From NCBI RefSeq assembly GCF_019551475.1, contig NZ_CP047159.1, forward strand, positions 496,001-560,000: a stretch of DNA of 64,000 nucleotides. Direction: 5' to 3'. The position numbers were made by a program, and so were the translations under genes. Shown here piece by piece: positions 14,831-23,882 of the stretch. The stretch is from Prevotella sp. Rep29 (lineage in GTDB: Bacteria; Bacteroidota; Bacteroidia; Bacteroidales; Bacteroidaceae). Every line of letters starts with the position of its first letter. Positions within the stretch are counted from its first letter, which is position 1. Under the pieces are notes generated by a model, which was given only the letters and a program-made list of their open reading frames with translations, searched no databases and was not told the origin of the DNA.

Positions 14831-16996
14831 TTATTCGTCGTTACGGGCGAGTGTCAGCGTGATGTCGGTGTAGGTGATGTCGGCAGGGCAGAGTTCCTTG
14901 ATGGCTTTCTTGCCGTTCTCCAGTCCGATGCGTTGCGCGATGCTGCGGATGATTTTCTGCTTCTTGGGTTCTACGAGCTCGTCAAGCGACAGTTCGTCGC
15001 CGCCGATGAACTTAGCGAGGTGGTTGATGACGGTCTGCAGGGTCAGTTTGCGCTCTTTGCTGATTTGCGCGGGCGACATTCCCTTGCGGTACATATGCAG
15101 TGTCTTTTCCTGTGTCGATTCTTTCTGGGACTTTTGTTTTTCCACTTTGTTCTCGCGGTTGCGTCTCTTCTTGGATGTTCCGCCGTCAAGGGCATCGAGT
15201 ATGGCTTGCTGTTTGGCTTTCAGATAGAAGGGAACGGAGAATCCCTGTTCGGCGATGTCGTTGAGCAACAGGCGCTTTGCCATTACAGCCTGCTGGGCAT
15301 CGGCGAGGCAGTCGGCGAGTCTGCCCCTGACATCTTTATTCTTCGTCTCGATGAGTTTTGTGAGTGTGAAGAGCCCTTTGAAAACCTTCTCCAGTTCGTT
15401 GCTGAAATAGACGGCACTTCGTTTGATGCGCTCCATGAACGGCTGTTCGTGAAGTTTCTCCTGTTCGGTTTTCTGAATGAGCATGGTCCATTTCAGTGCT
15501 ACGATGGAAAGCTCGTCCTTGAGGTATTGGACGGTCGCCTTATGCTTGTTGGTGAGCGCCGGATGGCTGCGTGTGAAATGCTCAATAAGCAGTCGCGATA
15601 GCCGTTCTTCCGTCATGCTGATTTCCCGGAAGTCGAACAGTTCGATGAGCAGTTCGCGATGATATTCCTCTTTCAGCGTGTGCAACCTGCCGATGCTCTG
15701 CAACGCCTCTTGCTCTTGATAACTGATGTATTGTTCCACCCGTTGGTCGCTGATGACGGCAGCGGTCGATACGGGTGATGCGAGCACCAGTCCTTCGAGC
15801 GTCTTGCAGCGGCTCAGCGCTACATAGACTTGTCCCGAGGCAAACGACAGGGCAGCATCGATGATGGCGCGCTCGAAGGTCAGTCCCTGGCTCTTGTGAA
15901 TCGTGATAGCCCATGCCAGTCGGAGGGGCAGCTGTCTGAAGATGCCCTGCACGTCGGTTTCTATCTCGCGCGTCTCCTTGTTGAGGATGTATTTGGCGTT
16001 TTCCCACTCCTGCGGTGTGACGCAGATGTCGCGGTCGTCGCCCGGGCAGCGGACGAACACCTCGTCGTCGGCGATGTGCGTGACGTGTCCGATGCGCCCG
16101 TTGTAGTAGCGTCGTTCGGCAGCCGTGTCGTTCTTCACGAACATCACCTGTGCGCCGACTTTCAGTTCGAGCGTCACGGCGGTGGGATAGGCATATTCGG
16201 GGAACGTGCCTGAGATTTCAGCCGTGAAGGTTTGTGGGTTGCCCGCGAGTTGTTCCAGCTCCTTGTCGTTGTAGTTGTCTGCCAGATGATTGTGGGTGGT
16301 CAGTCGGATGTAACCTTCTTTCGGGTCGGGTCGGAAGTCTTTCCTGTAGCGGTTGTTCAGCTGTTCGATAACCGTTTGTGGCGGTCTGCCGCTGCGCACA
16401 CTGTTGAGAATCTGGATAAACGCTTCGTCCTGCTGCCGATAGACGGTTTTCAGTTCGATGGTCACATAGTCAATCTGCTGCAAGGCATGGCTTCCGAAGA
16501 AATAGGGCGTGTCGTAGTGTCCGCGCAGGATGGATTCGTCTTCAGCCGTGACCACCGGGGTGAGCTGTTGCAAATCGCCAATCATCACCAGCTGAACGCC
16601 TCCGAAAGGTCTGCCGGGTTCGCGATAGCGACGCAGTACGGAGTCGATGGCATCGAGCAAATCACTCCGCACCATGGATATCTCGTCGATAATCAGCAGG
16701 TCGAGTGTGCGGATGATGCGGCGTTTCTCCTTTCCGAAATCGAATTTGCTCTTGATTTTTGCGTTTGGGATGAACGGTGAGAACGGCAGTTGGAAGAAGG
16801 AATGGATGGTCACTCCTCCGGCATTGATGGCAGCCACTCCTGTCGGTGCGACCACCACCGTGCGCTTGGTGCTTTCGTTGACGATGCGGTGGAGGAACGT
16901 TGTCTTCCCCGTTCCAGCCTTTCCTGTGAGGAAAATGCTCTTCCCGGTGTGTTCCACAAAGTCCCACGCCTGCCTCAGTTCTTCGTTCCCAGCCAT
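14831..16996 (-). CDS. Pif1/RecD/Dda-like superfamily 1 helicase with C-terminal HTH
   Basis: The 721-residue ATPase has Walker A (FLTGKAGTGKTTFL) at ~17-30, Walker B (LLIIDEISMVRSDLLDAID), motif III (GDLQQLTPVV) and the C-terminal UvrD_C_2-type motif (AWAITIHKSQGLTFERAIIDAALSFASGQVYVALSRC). Residues ~620-690 hold a helix-turn-helix (MYRKGMSPAQISKERKLTLQTVINHLAKFI) of the RQC/HTH_40 type. Proteins of this architecture are widespread in Bacteroidetes; a 5'-3' DNA helicase role in replication or repair is inferred from the family. It has no evident promoter partner upstream, where pyrH ends 64 bp away on the same strand. Confidence 0.88.
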   Translation of the reverse strand: MAGNEELRQAWDFVEHTGKSIFLTGKAGTGKTTFLHRIVNESTKRTVVVAPTGVAAINAGGVTIHSFFQLPFSPFIPNAKIKSKFDFGKEKRRIIRTLDLLIIDEISMVRSDLLDAIDSVLRRYREPGRPFGGVQLVMIGDLQQLTPVVTAEDESILRGHYDTPYFFGSHALQQIDYVTIELKTVYRQQDEAFIQILNSVRSGRPPQTVIEQLNNRYRKDFRPDPKEGYIRLTTHNHLADNYNDKELEQLAGNPQTFTAEISGTFPEYAYPTAVTLELKVGAQVMFVKNDTAAERRYYNGRIGHVTHIADDEVFVRCPGDDRDICVTPQEWENAKYILNKETREIETDVQGIFRQLPLRLAWAITIHKSQGLTFERAIIDAALSFASGQVYVALSRCKTLEGLVLASPVSTAAVISDQRVEQYISYQEQEALQSIGRLHTLKEEYHRELLIELFDFREISMTEERLSRLLIEHFTRSHPALTNKHKATVQYLKDELSIVALKWTMLIQKTEQEKLHEQPFMERIKRSAVYFSNELEKVFKGLFTLTKLIETKNKDVRGRLADCLADAQQAVMAKRLLLNDIAEQGFSVPFYLKAKQQAILDALDGGTSKKRRNRENKVEKQKSQKESTQEKTLHMYRKGMSPAQISKERKLTLQTVINHLAKFIGGDELSLDELVEPKKQKIIRSIAQRIGLENGKKAIKELCPADITYTDITLTLARNDE

Positions 16997-17060
16997 TTAC
17001 TTGCTTACTTACTCGTTATCCCGACATTCCGTCATAACGACAATTCTTAATTAAAAATCG

Positions 17061-17771
17061 TCAGCTGTGGACGTAAGTTCCGATGTTCTCTCCTTCGATG
17101 ACCCGCTTCAGGTTGCCTTCCACATCCATGTTGAATACGTAGATGGGGAGGTTGTTCTCGTTGCACATGGTGACAGCCGTGAGGTCCATCACCTTCAGTC
17201 CGCGTGTGAGAATCTCGTTGTAAGTGATGTCGTCGAACTTTGTCGCGGTGGGGTCTTTCTCCGGGTCGGCAGTATAGATGCCGTCAACGCGTGTTCCCTT
17301 GAGCATCACGTCCGCCTCGATTTCAATACCGCGCAGCGACGAACCGGTGTCGGTGGTGAAATAGGGCGAGCCTGTGCCGGCAGAGAAGATGCAGACATAG
17401 CCGGCTTCCATTGCCTCGATGGCTTTCCATTTGGAGAAAAATTCGCCGATAGGTTCCATGCGGATGGCGGTGAGCACCTTGTTTTTCACGCCTTCGGCAC
17501 CGAGTGCAGAACTGAGAGCGAGCGAATTGATGACCGTTGCGCACATGCCCATCTGGTCGCCCTTCACACGGTCGAAGCCCTTCGTGGCACCGCTCAGTCC
17601 GCGGAAGATGTTGCCGCCGCCGATGACGATGCCTATCTGCACGCCCATCTGGTGGATTTCCTTAATTTGTCTTGCATACGCTCCGAGCCGTTCGGGGTCG
17701 ATGCCGTAGCCCTGTTTGCCCATCAGACTCTCGCCGCTGAGCTTCAGGAGAATTCTTTTGAATCGTGCCAT
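17061..17771 (-). CDS. pyrH: Uridylate kinase
   Basis: The 236-residue enzyme of the amino-acid-kinase fold phosphorylates UMP to UDP (EC 2.7.4.22). Motifs: KRILLKLSGESL at the N-terminus, IVIGGGNIFRG, MGMCATVINSLALSSAL and GTGSPYFTTDTGSSLR. Length and motifs are standard. Immediately upstream on the same strand lie birA and yraN, with small gaps (20 and 8 bp), suggesting an operon yraN-birA-pyrH. Confidence 0.95.
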   Translation of the reverse strand: MARFKRILLKLSGESLMGKQGYGIDPERLGAYARQIKEIHQMGVQIGIVIGGGNIFRGLSGATKGFDRVKGDQMGMCATVINSLALSSALGAEGVKNKVLTAIRMEPIGEFFSKWKAIEAMEAGYVCIFSAGTGSPYFTTDTGSSLRGIEIEADVMLKGTRVDGIYTADPEKDPTATKFDDITYNEILTRGLKVMDLTAVTMCNENNLPIYVFNMDVEGNLKRVIEGENIGTYVHS

Positions 17772-17791
17772 AATTGTTGGTTTGTTATTTG

Positions 17792-18517
17792 TTATATAAT
17801 GTATGTTACTTCTTTGAACGCATATTCGCGTGTCTCGCCGTGGCGGTCGCGCAAGTGCAGGTGTCCGGTAGGTCTCACACAGACGATTTCAGCATCGAAT
17901 GCTCCGTCCTTGTCGCTGTAGCGATGGAATCCCGTCCGTCGGTAGAGCGCTTGATGGTAGCGTGTGGAGATGTCGTCGTACTCGCCTCGCTCAACGCAGA
18001 GATATTCCTTTTCGAAACCCTCGAGCACCTTTTTGAAGACCTCTTCCACAGGGATTTCCCGACCGAGAATCTGTCGGAGTGAAACAGGGTTGGGCGCATC
18101 GCTGAGGAATTGTTCCTGGTTGATGTTGATGCCGATGCCGAAGATGCACGTTTTCAACATGTTGTCGGCAACAGATGTCTCAATGAGCGTCCCGCTGATT
18201 TTGCGGTCATTCCAATAAACGTCGTTGGGCCATTTGAGTGTGATGCCGTCCGTGTAGCTGTCGAGCGCACTTTTCAGGGCAAGCGCGCCAGCCATCGACA
18301 GGACGAACTGTTGGGCGGGCGCAACCATCGTTGGTCTTATCCGCAGGGAGAAGAGCAGGTTTTTCCCCCGTTCGCTCTCCCACGAGTTGGAGCCTTGTCC
18401 CCGTCCGGCAGTCTGATAGTCAGCCGTGACAGCTATAAAATCATCGTCAGCCGGCAACTCTCGCAGGTAGCGATTGGTGGAATCGGTCTCTTCAAGGTGT
18501 ATGATGTTCCATTCCAT
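17792..18517 (-). CDS. birA: Biotin-[acetyl-CoA-carboxylase] ligase, monofunctional
   Basis: The 241-residue enzyme makes biotinyl-5'-AMP and transfers biotin to carrier-protein lysines. The catalytic core is visible: TDSTNRYL, the AGRGQGSNSWESERGKNLLFSL biotin-binding loop (a variant of GRGRxGRxW), LKWPNDVYWNDRKISGTLIE and GIGININQ. It has no N-terminal DNA-binding domain, so it should not repress biotin genes. It is the middle gene of yraN-birA-pyrH. Confidence 0.92.
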   Translation of the reverse strand: MEWNIIHLEETDSTNRYLRELPADDDFIAVTADYQTAGRGQGSNSWESERGKNLLFSLRIRPTMVAPAQQFVLSMAGALALKSALDSYTDGITLKWPNDVYWNDRKISGTLIETSVADNMLKTCIFGIGININQEQFLSDAPNPVSLRQILGREIPVEEVFKKVLEGFEKEYLCVERGEYDDISTRYHQALYRRTGFHRYSDKDGAFDAEIVCVRPTGHLHLRDRHGETREYAFKEVTYII

Positions 18518-18525
18518 GTTTGTCC

Positions 18526-18885
18526 TCAGAACGCATTTTCTATGTGGTTGACGACCACGTCCGCATCGGAAGTGCCTACGACCGTGACAATATCGAAACG
18601 TAAGTCGGCATTGATGCGGAACTGTTTCACGTAAGCATTGGCAGCACTGCGCAGATTGGCTATCTTCTCGCGGTCAACGGCAAGTTCCGGTTCAGTGAAA
18701 AGCGTGTTGCTGCGCGTCTTCACTTCCACAAAAATCACTTGCGTGCCATATTCGTCGGTAGCCACGATGTCGATGTCCTTATGTCCGCAGTGCCAGTCAC
18801 GATGGCGGATGTAAAGTCCTTTGCGCTTCAGATAGCGCACGGCTGTCTCTTCGCCCCATTTGCCCAATTCGTTGTGTGCTGCCAT
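18526..18885 (-). CDS. yraN: YraN/UPF0102 family protein
   Basis: The 119-residue protein has the family's restriction-endonuclease-like core: NELGKWGEETAVRYL, then GHKDIDIVATDEYGTQVIFVEVKTR, where the D...E-x-K residues sit. A nuclease role in DNA processing is suggested by the fold but not established. It is the first gene of the yraN-birA-pyrH run, with a TATTTTTG promoter at 18907-18914. Confidence 0.9.
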   Translation of the reverse strand: MAAHNELGKWGEETAVRYLKRKGLYIRHRDWHCGHKDIDIVATDEYGTQVIFVEVKTRSNTLFTEPELAVDREKIANLRSAANAYVKQFRINADLRFDIVTVVGTSDADVVVNHIENAF

Positions 18886-18906
18886 GGTAATCCGCTTATT
18901 TTATTG

Positions 18907-18914
18907 CAAAAATA
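18907..18914 (-). promoter_or_regulatory. -7 promoter element of yraN-birA-pyrH (TATTTTTG)
   Basis: It is a TAnnTTTG match on the minus strand, 22 bp before the yraN start. Confidence 0.55.
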
Positions 18915-19021
18915 CGGATTTTCTTTCACCCATCCAATAAAAAGTATTTTTTTTGTACGAAAAGAACGGTTAATTGAAAAACTTCGGCGAAGCCAAGGTT
19001 ACGAAAAATATCCTATATTAA

Positions 19022-19053
19022 TTGCCATTAATTGAAAAAATCAACTATCTTTG
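19022..19053 (+). promoter_or_regulatory. Promoter of the 110-residue exported protein
   Basis: TTG at 19022-19024 and TATCTTTG at 19046-19053 are separated by 21 bp, matching the -33/-7 consensus. Confidence 0.6.
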
Positions 19054-19087
19054 CAAACATATATAATATTTTTTTATCAAAAAACTT

Positions 19088-19420
19088 ATGAAAAAGATTG
19101 CATTAGTATTTCTTGTTATCTGTTGCTGTTTATCGGCCAATGCTCAAGAAACAGATTCGCTGGAGACTCTGAATATTCCAGTAATCTTGGTCGATGGAGT
19201 TGAAGTACAAAGTCTGGACAGCATAAGTCCAGATGATGTTATAGAAATCAAAATCATTAAGGATAAAAAAGCCATGGAATGTTTTTATCCTCGTGTTGGA
19301 GGAATAATATATATAACGACCAAGTCGAAGAAGTTTCTTTCCAATATTAAACGAGAGTATAAGCAGAACATAGAAGAAAACAAAAAGAGAAAGAAGGACG
19401 GCGTAATTTATATTAGGTAG
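19088..19420 (+). CDS. Small exported TonB-plug-like protein
   Basis: This 110-residue protein has a signal peptide (MKKIALVFLVICCCLSANAQE). The mature part reads like an isolated TonB-receptor plug: PVILVDGVEVQSLDSISPDDVIEIKIIKDKKAMECFYPRVGGIIYITTK compares with the VDG-x...I-x-P-x-D-I-E-x-I-x-V-L-K-D...G-V-I-I-I-T-T-K pattern of SusC proteins. No barrel follows. Its tail is strongly basic. It may bind a TonB-system partner or be a relic of a receptor; this is inference. It is followed 32 bp later by tadA, on the same strand. Confidence 0.65.
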   Translation: MKKIALVFLVICCCLSANAQETDSLETLNIPVILVDGVEVQSLDSISPDDVIEIKIIKDKKAMECFYPRVGGIIYITTKSKKFLSNIKREYKQNIEENKKRKKDGVIYIR

Positions 19421-19452
19421 AGGGTTATTTCTAATTTTATATACTTTGCAGC

Positions 19453-19902
19453 ATGACTGACGAAGAAAGACAAAAGAACGAGCGATACATGCGGCGCGCG
19501 CTGGACGAGGCTCAGCAGGCGGCAGCGGAGCAGGAGATACCCATCGGGGCAGTGGTGGTGTGCAAGGGGAGGATTCTCGCCCAGACCCACAACCTGACCG
19601 AGACCCTGTGTGACGTGACTGCCCATGCCGAGATGCAAGCCATTACGGCTGCCGCCAACGCTTTGGGCGGAAAATATCTGAATGAGTGCACACTCTATGT
19701 CACGGTGGAGCCCTGTCCGATGTGTGCCGGTGCTTTAGGCTGGGCGCAGATAGGGCGTGTGGTCTATGGCGCTGCCGACGAGAAGCGGGGCTATAGCCGT
19801 TATGCTCCGCAGGTGCTCCATCCCAAGACCGAAGTCGTCGGTGGCGTGTTGGAAGACGAATGCCGTACGCTCATGCAGGATTTCTTCCGGGAAAAACGAT
19901 AG
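19453..19902 (+). CDS. tadA: tRNA-specific adenosine(34) deaminase
   Basis: The 149-residue zinc deaminase converts A34 to inosine in tRNA-Arg(ACG). Zinc and catalytic residues are visible: HAE in DVTAHAEMQAI and PCPMC in VEPCPMCAGAL. The family-typical GAVVVCKGRILAQTHN and YGAADEKRG are present. A strong bidirectional terminator follows. Confidence 0.92.
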   Translation: MTDEERQKNERYMRRALDEAQQAAAEQEIPIGAVVVCKGRILAQTHNLTETLCDVTAHAEMQAITAAANALGGKYLNECTLYVTVEPCPMCAGALGWAQIGRVVYGAADEKRGYSRYAPQVLHPKTEVVGGVLEDECRTLMQDFFREKR

Positions 19903-19915
19903 AGTAGGGATAAAA

Positions 19916-19963
19916 ACAACGAAGGCGTCTGGATAGATAGGCAAGTCCAGACGCCTTCGTTGT
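19916..19963. terminator. Bidirectional terminator between tadA and the phosphatase gene
   Basis: ACAACGAAGGCGTCTGGA pairs perfectly with its complement (18 bp) around a 12-nt loop between convergent genes. Confidence 0.82.
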
Positions 19964-19980
19964 ATTGAAACATTAAGCCT

Positions 19981-21438
19981 TTATAGTACCGGCTGTCCTA
20001 CGCAGCCCGTCGGCATCTGTATCTTTAGCAGGGCACAAATGGTTGGGGCGATGTCGGAAATCGTCACGTACTTGTTTGTGTGTCCGGGTTCGATGTGCCA
20101 TCCCGTCAGGATAAACGGCACGTGTGTGTCGTATGAGTTCCAAGCTCCGTGGGTGGTTCCCCGTTGATAGTCGCCACCGTGGTAGCCCGACCGCACGATA
20201 ATCTGGATATCGCCGCTGCGCTGCGGGTTGTAGCCCATGATGATACGGTCCTTGATGGCTGGCGGAATGTTGGCAGACGGCACGTCCTTGAAAGGTACGG
20301 CATAGAGGATGAGCTTGTCCTTGAGCAGTTCGCTGCAGACATCTTCCATGATGTCTTCCTCATCAAGCTTCGCACTCTCAATGAGTTTTTTATTGAGATA
20401 CAAGCGATTCTCGATGACGTCGAGCACAAGTTTCTCGTGTCCGTACTTGTTCTTCAGGAAGGCATTCAGTTCTTTGCGCTTGGCACTGCCGCTGAAATGT
20501 CCGCCCGGCATGCGGTGGTCGTTCATGAATTTGGCGTTGTGTGCTCCGGCATGGTCGGCAGTGAGGAAGAGCAGATAATTGCCTTTCCCGATTTTTGCGT
20601 CGAGCGCCTTGAACAGTTTGGCAATCTCCTCGTCGAGCGCGAGATAGACTTCGTCAACCTCCTTTCCGCGCGTGCCATATTTATGACCTACATAATCGGT
20701 GGATGAATAACTGATGGCAAGGAAGTCGGTGGCTTTGCCATTTCCCAGATTCTCGCCGTCGAGTGCGGCAATCGCCATGTCGGTCGTGAGCACGACACCC
20801 TTCGGACCGTAATACACTTCGGTCTTGGGATCCACTTTGTTCTTCTTGTTGAAGTCCTGCACCCATTTCGGGAGCTCATTCATGTAGAACGTGCTGGTGA
20901 TGAAGCCTCCCACGCTCTTGTCGAACCAATAGGCACCGTTGGCAGAATGTCCGGCAGGCAGAATGGCTGCACGGTCTTTCAGCGCCACTCCGATGGTCTT
21001 CGACTCGAAATCGGTAGCCAGTCGGAGTTGGTCGCACATCGAGGTGACCAGCGAGTTGCGTGGCGACATCTTTCCTGCATCGCTCGTGGTGCCCACCGGC
21101 TGCACGGTGCTGTCCTCACAGCAGTAAATCTTCCTGCCGTCGATGTAGAAGTTGTTGCCTGCAATGCCTGTAAAAGCGGGAGAGGAACCGGCATAGACGC
21201 TACAGTGTCCGGCAGCCGTCACTGTCGGTACGTAGTTATAGTGCGTGTTGTCGCAGTTATAACCCTCAGTGATGAGCCGTTTCAGACCGTCGTTGCGGAA
21301 TTTGTCGTAATAGCGGTAGAGATAGTCCCATCGCATCTGGTCAACCACGACACCCACCACCAACTTCGGGCGTTCTAACGAAGACGCCTGACATACGACA
21401 CTTGCCAGAAGGGCAAGCATAAAAAGTATTTTCTTCAT
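19981..21438 (-). CDS. PafA-like periplasmic alkaline phosphatase/phosphodiesterase-family protein
   Basis: The 485-residue protein has a signal peptide (MKKILFMLALLASVVCQAS) and the type I phosphodiesterase/alkaline phosphatase fold. Metal ligand Asp lies in VVGVVVDQMRWDYL, the nucleophile Thr in NYVPTVTAAGHCSVYAGS, and further ligands in YSSTDYVGHKYG and LFLTADHAGAHNAKFM. Length and motifs resemble PafA, the broad calcium- and inhibitor-tolerant phosphatase of Bacteroidetes. It likely releases phosphate from organophosphates outside the inner membrane. Its promoter (TATATTTG) is at 21471-21478. Confidence 0.85.
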   Translation of the reverse strand: MKKILFMLALLASVVCQASSLERPKLVVGVVVDQMRWDYLYRYYDKFRNDGLKRLITEGYNCDNTHYNYVPTVTAAGHCSVYAGSSPAFTGIAGNNFYIDGRKIYCCEDSTVQPVGTTSDAGKMSPRNSLVTSMCDQLRLATDFESKTIGVALKDRAAILPAGHSANGAYWFDKSVGGFITSTFYMNELPKWVQDFNKKNKVDPKTEVYYGPKGVVLTTDMAIAALDGENLGNGKATDFLAISYSSTDYVGHKYGTRGKEVDEVYLALDEEIAKLFKALDAKIGKGNYLLFLTADHAGAHNAKFMNDHRMPGGHFSGSAKRKELNAFLKNKYGHEKLVLDVIENRLYLNKKLIESAKLDEEDIMEDVCSELLKDKLILYAVPFKDVPSANIPPAIKDRIIMGYNPQRSGDIQIIVRSGYHGGDYQRGTTHGAWNSYDTHVPFILTGWHIEPGHTNKYVTISDIAPTICALLKIQMPTGCVGQPVL

Positions 21439-21470
21439 ATTGTTTTTGAATTATGTTAGCTAATTACCTG

Positions 21471-21478
21471 CAAATATA
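21471..21478 (-). promoter_or_regulatory. -7 promoter element of the PafA-like gene (TATATTTG)
   Basis: It is a TAnnTTTG match on the minus strand, 32 bp before the start codon. Confidence 0.58.
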
Positions 21479-21524
21479 GGCATTATTTTTTGAAAAACGC
21501 CTGATAACCATGAAAAAAAAGATG

Positions 21525-22232
21525 CTATTTTTCCAACGTCCAGCCATTATCGCCATGATAAATCATCTGGCGGGTCATGCCGCCATCGATGCAGATGTTC
21601 TCGCCTGTGATGAAGCCAGCCTTGTCGGAACAGAGATAGAGTACCATATTGGCAATATCCATCGGATTGCCCACACGACCAGCCGGCTGCTGAACAGCAT
21701 CGGAACCTTCATACATGGTGTCGGCAGTATCAATCCAACCAGGCGAGATACTGTTTACACGTACCTTTTCGGCAAGGCTGACGGCAAGGGCATGTGTCAA
21801 TGCAGCTATGCCACCTTTTGCTGCCGTATAGCTTTCTGTCTGTGGCTGGCTCATGCGGTCGCGTGAAGACGAAATGTTGACGATGGCAGCACCTTCGGCG
21901 AAGTGCGGAGCGAAGAGTTTTGTGAGATAGAACGGAGCCGTCACGCCTACACTCAGGGCATATTGGAACTCCTCATAACTGCATTCGTCGATGCCCTTCA
22001 TCAGCGGCAGAGCATTGTTGATGAGGAAATCGACATGACCATGTTTCTCTATCACTTCTTTCGCAAACCGTTCCAGCATTCCCTTGTCAGCAATATCACC
22101 CACGAAATGGTCGCCCTGCTGCTTATCTATTACGCAAACCATAGCTCCCGTCTTCTGGAACTCTTCAGCGATACACCTTCCGATGCCTTGCGCGCCACCT
22201 GTTACGACGACCACTTTATCTTTGAAATCCAT
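21525..22232 (-). CDS. SDR-family oxidoreductase
   Basis: This 235-residue classical short-chain dehydrogenase has the cofactor motif VVTGGAQGIGRCIAEEF, the structural NNA in LINNALPL, Ser in IVNISSSRDRM and the catalytic Tyr-x3-Lys in ESYTAAKGGIAAL. The basic or acidic cofactor choice (VIDKQQG: Asp after the second strand) favours NAD. The substrate is unknown. It is the last gene of a minus-strand run (24857 to 21525) whose junctions share a repeated intercistronic sequence. Confidence 0.85.
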   Translation of the reverse strand: MDFKDKVVVVTGGAQGIGRCIAEEFQKTGAMVCVIDKQQGDHFVGDIADKGMLERFAKEVIEKHGHVDFLINNALPLMKGIDECSYEEFQYALSVGVTAPFYLTKLFAPHFAEGAAIVNISSSRDRMSQPQTESYTAAKGGIAALTHALAVSLAEKVRVNSISPGWIDTADTMYEGSDAVQQPAGRVGNPMDIANMVLYLCSDKAGFITGENICIDGGMTRQMIYHGDNGWTLEK

Positions 22233-22259
22233 ATTCGTTTCTGTTCGCTAAATTAGAAT

Positions 22260-23090
22260 TTATTGGTCAAGCGGATAGGGGAAAGAATAATGTTCAATTC
22301 CAAAAGCGCGAAATTCACCATTGATAAAAGATACTTTCCAAGGATGGTAAGCCTTCAACAGCCGAGTCATTTCTTCGGCAAGTTGCTGATTGTCGCCGGG
22401 CTTGAGGACCTTAACTTCACATTCTACAAGATTACCGTGCATATCAACTCGTGCTTGTCGGATATAGAATATGATGCGTTTGACATTGGCGAGTTCGGGA
22501 TACTTTTCTGTTTTCAAAGGAAATAACTTCCGTATGTCTGTATTGCTCTTGACTTTATCGAATGCGAAACCGTCAACAACATAGTTGTGATAATCTTTTT
22601 TTCCAATGACCTTTCCCTCACGGATTGTAAAGATTTGTTCATGTTCATAGTATCGTTCAAAGCCCATGTGCTGATAGTAAATCTTTTTCCCCGTAGCCAC
22701 ACGAATGTCGTCCGTCAGCCAACTGGCCACAATACGCTCTCCTTCGACAAAATTCTTGAATACACGAAGCAATGTGTCGTTTGGAATGCGCTCACCTATA
22801 ATTTTGCGACTATTTGTATCATAGTGTTCACATCGTATACTGTCGAGGTAGAATACGTCCTCCTCAATGCTCCAATATGAGGTGAAGCCATCCCAGTTGG
22901 CTGTAGAAATCTGGCGTTCTGCAGGTAGCACAGCCTTCAAGTGATGGTACAACAAAGAATCTCTGCATACAGGCTTGTCCAACAACGCCCAACGAGTACC
23001 ATTAATAAAAATAACATCACTGTCTAGACCAGTCGCATAAGCAACAGTCGTTAATAACAGAAATTGAATACATATTAAGATCTTTTTCAT
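22260..23090 (-). CDS. Exported protein of unknown function with TonB-C-like end
   Basis: The start is taken at 23090 (MKKILICIQFLLLTTVAYATG), giving a signal peptide and 276 residues; the longer frame start at 23162 overlaps the upstream gene. The last ~75 residues (VKRIIFYIRQARVDMHGNLVECEVKVLKPGDNQQLAEEMTRLLKAYHPWKVSFINGEF) recall the C-terminal domain of energy-transducer TonB proteins, in which an R-x-x-x-D-x-x-G-x-V pattern precedes a helix. There is no N-terminal anchor of the TonB type. Function is unknown. Confidence 0.6.
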   Translation of the reverse strand: MKKILICIQFLLLTTVAYATGLDSDVIFINGTRWALLDKPVCRDSLLYHHLKAVLPAERQISTANWDGFTSYWSIEEDVFYLDSIRCEHYDTNSRKIIGERIPNDTLLRVFKNFVEGERIVASWLTDDIRVATGKKIYYQHMGFERYYEHEQIFTIREGKVIGKKDYHNYVVDGFAFDKVKSNTDIRKLFPLKTEKYPELANVKRIIFYIRQARVDMHGNLVECEVKVLKPGDNQQLAEEMTRLLKAYHPWKVSFINGEFRAFGIEHYSFPYPLDQ

Positions 23091-23116
23091 AACGCTAAAT
23101 TCCGATTTATCTTGTA

Positions 23117-23851
23117 CTAATTCTTGTCTGGCTGCTGGCCGTTGTGAGCCTTCCATGCGCACTCGGTAATCTTCATGTCCGAGAAGACTGCCGTGAAGGA
23201 TGACTCCTCGGGCGAACAGGCATAGATGCCAAAACTGATTTCATCGGCACCGGCATACATGTGGCAGATGCGCATCTGGCTGAACTTCTCGCCATCCGTG
23301 GAGCACTCGATGCAATAGTCGTCCTCGCGGCGCGAGAAACGGTACCACATAGTCTTCACATCGGCAGGAATGGCCGTGGTGGCCCAGTCGGAGTAGCCGT
23401 TGTTGGTGGCTACGCTACCCAAGTGTTGGAACTCCTCGTTCTCGTATTCCACCGAGCCTTTCAGCCAGTTCTCGCTATCGAGATACATCACGATGCCACA
23501 TTGGTCAAAGCGATGATGACTCTCGGTAAAGTCGGTCTTCACCACGAAGCTGAAGAATTTCTCGCGCGTCTTCATCTGCAGCACGGGGGCATTGTCGTTC
23601 TGGAAGTGATAGTACGTGCGCTGCCAGAGGTCGGTCTTCGGAGCGGTAGTGATGCGGATGGTATCATCCTTGATTTCACACTTCGCAGGCTCCCGCGTCC
23701 ACTGAAGGCTGTTGAAATCAATATGGCCGCTATCTGCAAGTGCCACCTTTACGTTGTCTACAAAGTCCATAGTCGTTTCCTGTTTGTTCTGCTGTCCGCA
23801 TGCCGTCAGCATGAGACCGATGCAGAGAAATGAGAATAGTTGCTTTTTCAT
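23117..23851 (-). CDS. DUF1349 lipoprotein
   Basis: The 244-residue protein has a lipoprotein signal (MKKQLFSFLCIGLMLTACGQQ, lipobox LTAC) followed by a DUF1349 concanavalin-like jelly roll: NDNAPVLQMKTREKFFSFVVKTDF, DQCGIVMYLDSENWLKGSVEYENE, TMWYRFSRREDDYCIECSTDGEKFSQMRICHM and FGIYACSPEESSF. The fold suggests glycan binding; no catalytic evidence was seen. It sits third in the minus-strand run. Confidence 0.82.
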   Translation of the reverse strand: MKKQLFSFLCIGLMLTACGQQNKQETTMDFVDNVKVALADSGHIDFNSLQWTREPAKCEIKDDTIRITTAPKTDLWQRTYYHFQNDNAPVLQMKTREKFFSFVVKTDFTESHHRFDQCGIVMYLDSENWLKGSVEYENEEFQHLGSVATNNGYSDWATTAIPADVKTMWYRFSRREDDYCIECSTDGEKFSQMRICHMYAGADEISFGIYACSPEESSFTAVFSDMKITECAWKAHNGQQPDKN

Positions 23852-23882
23852 ATTTTGTATTTATTGTTCGCTAAATTGGAAT

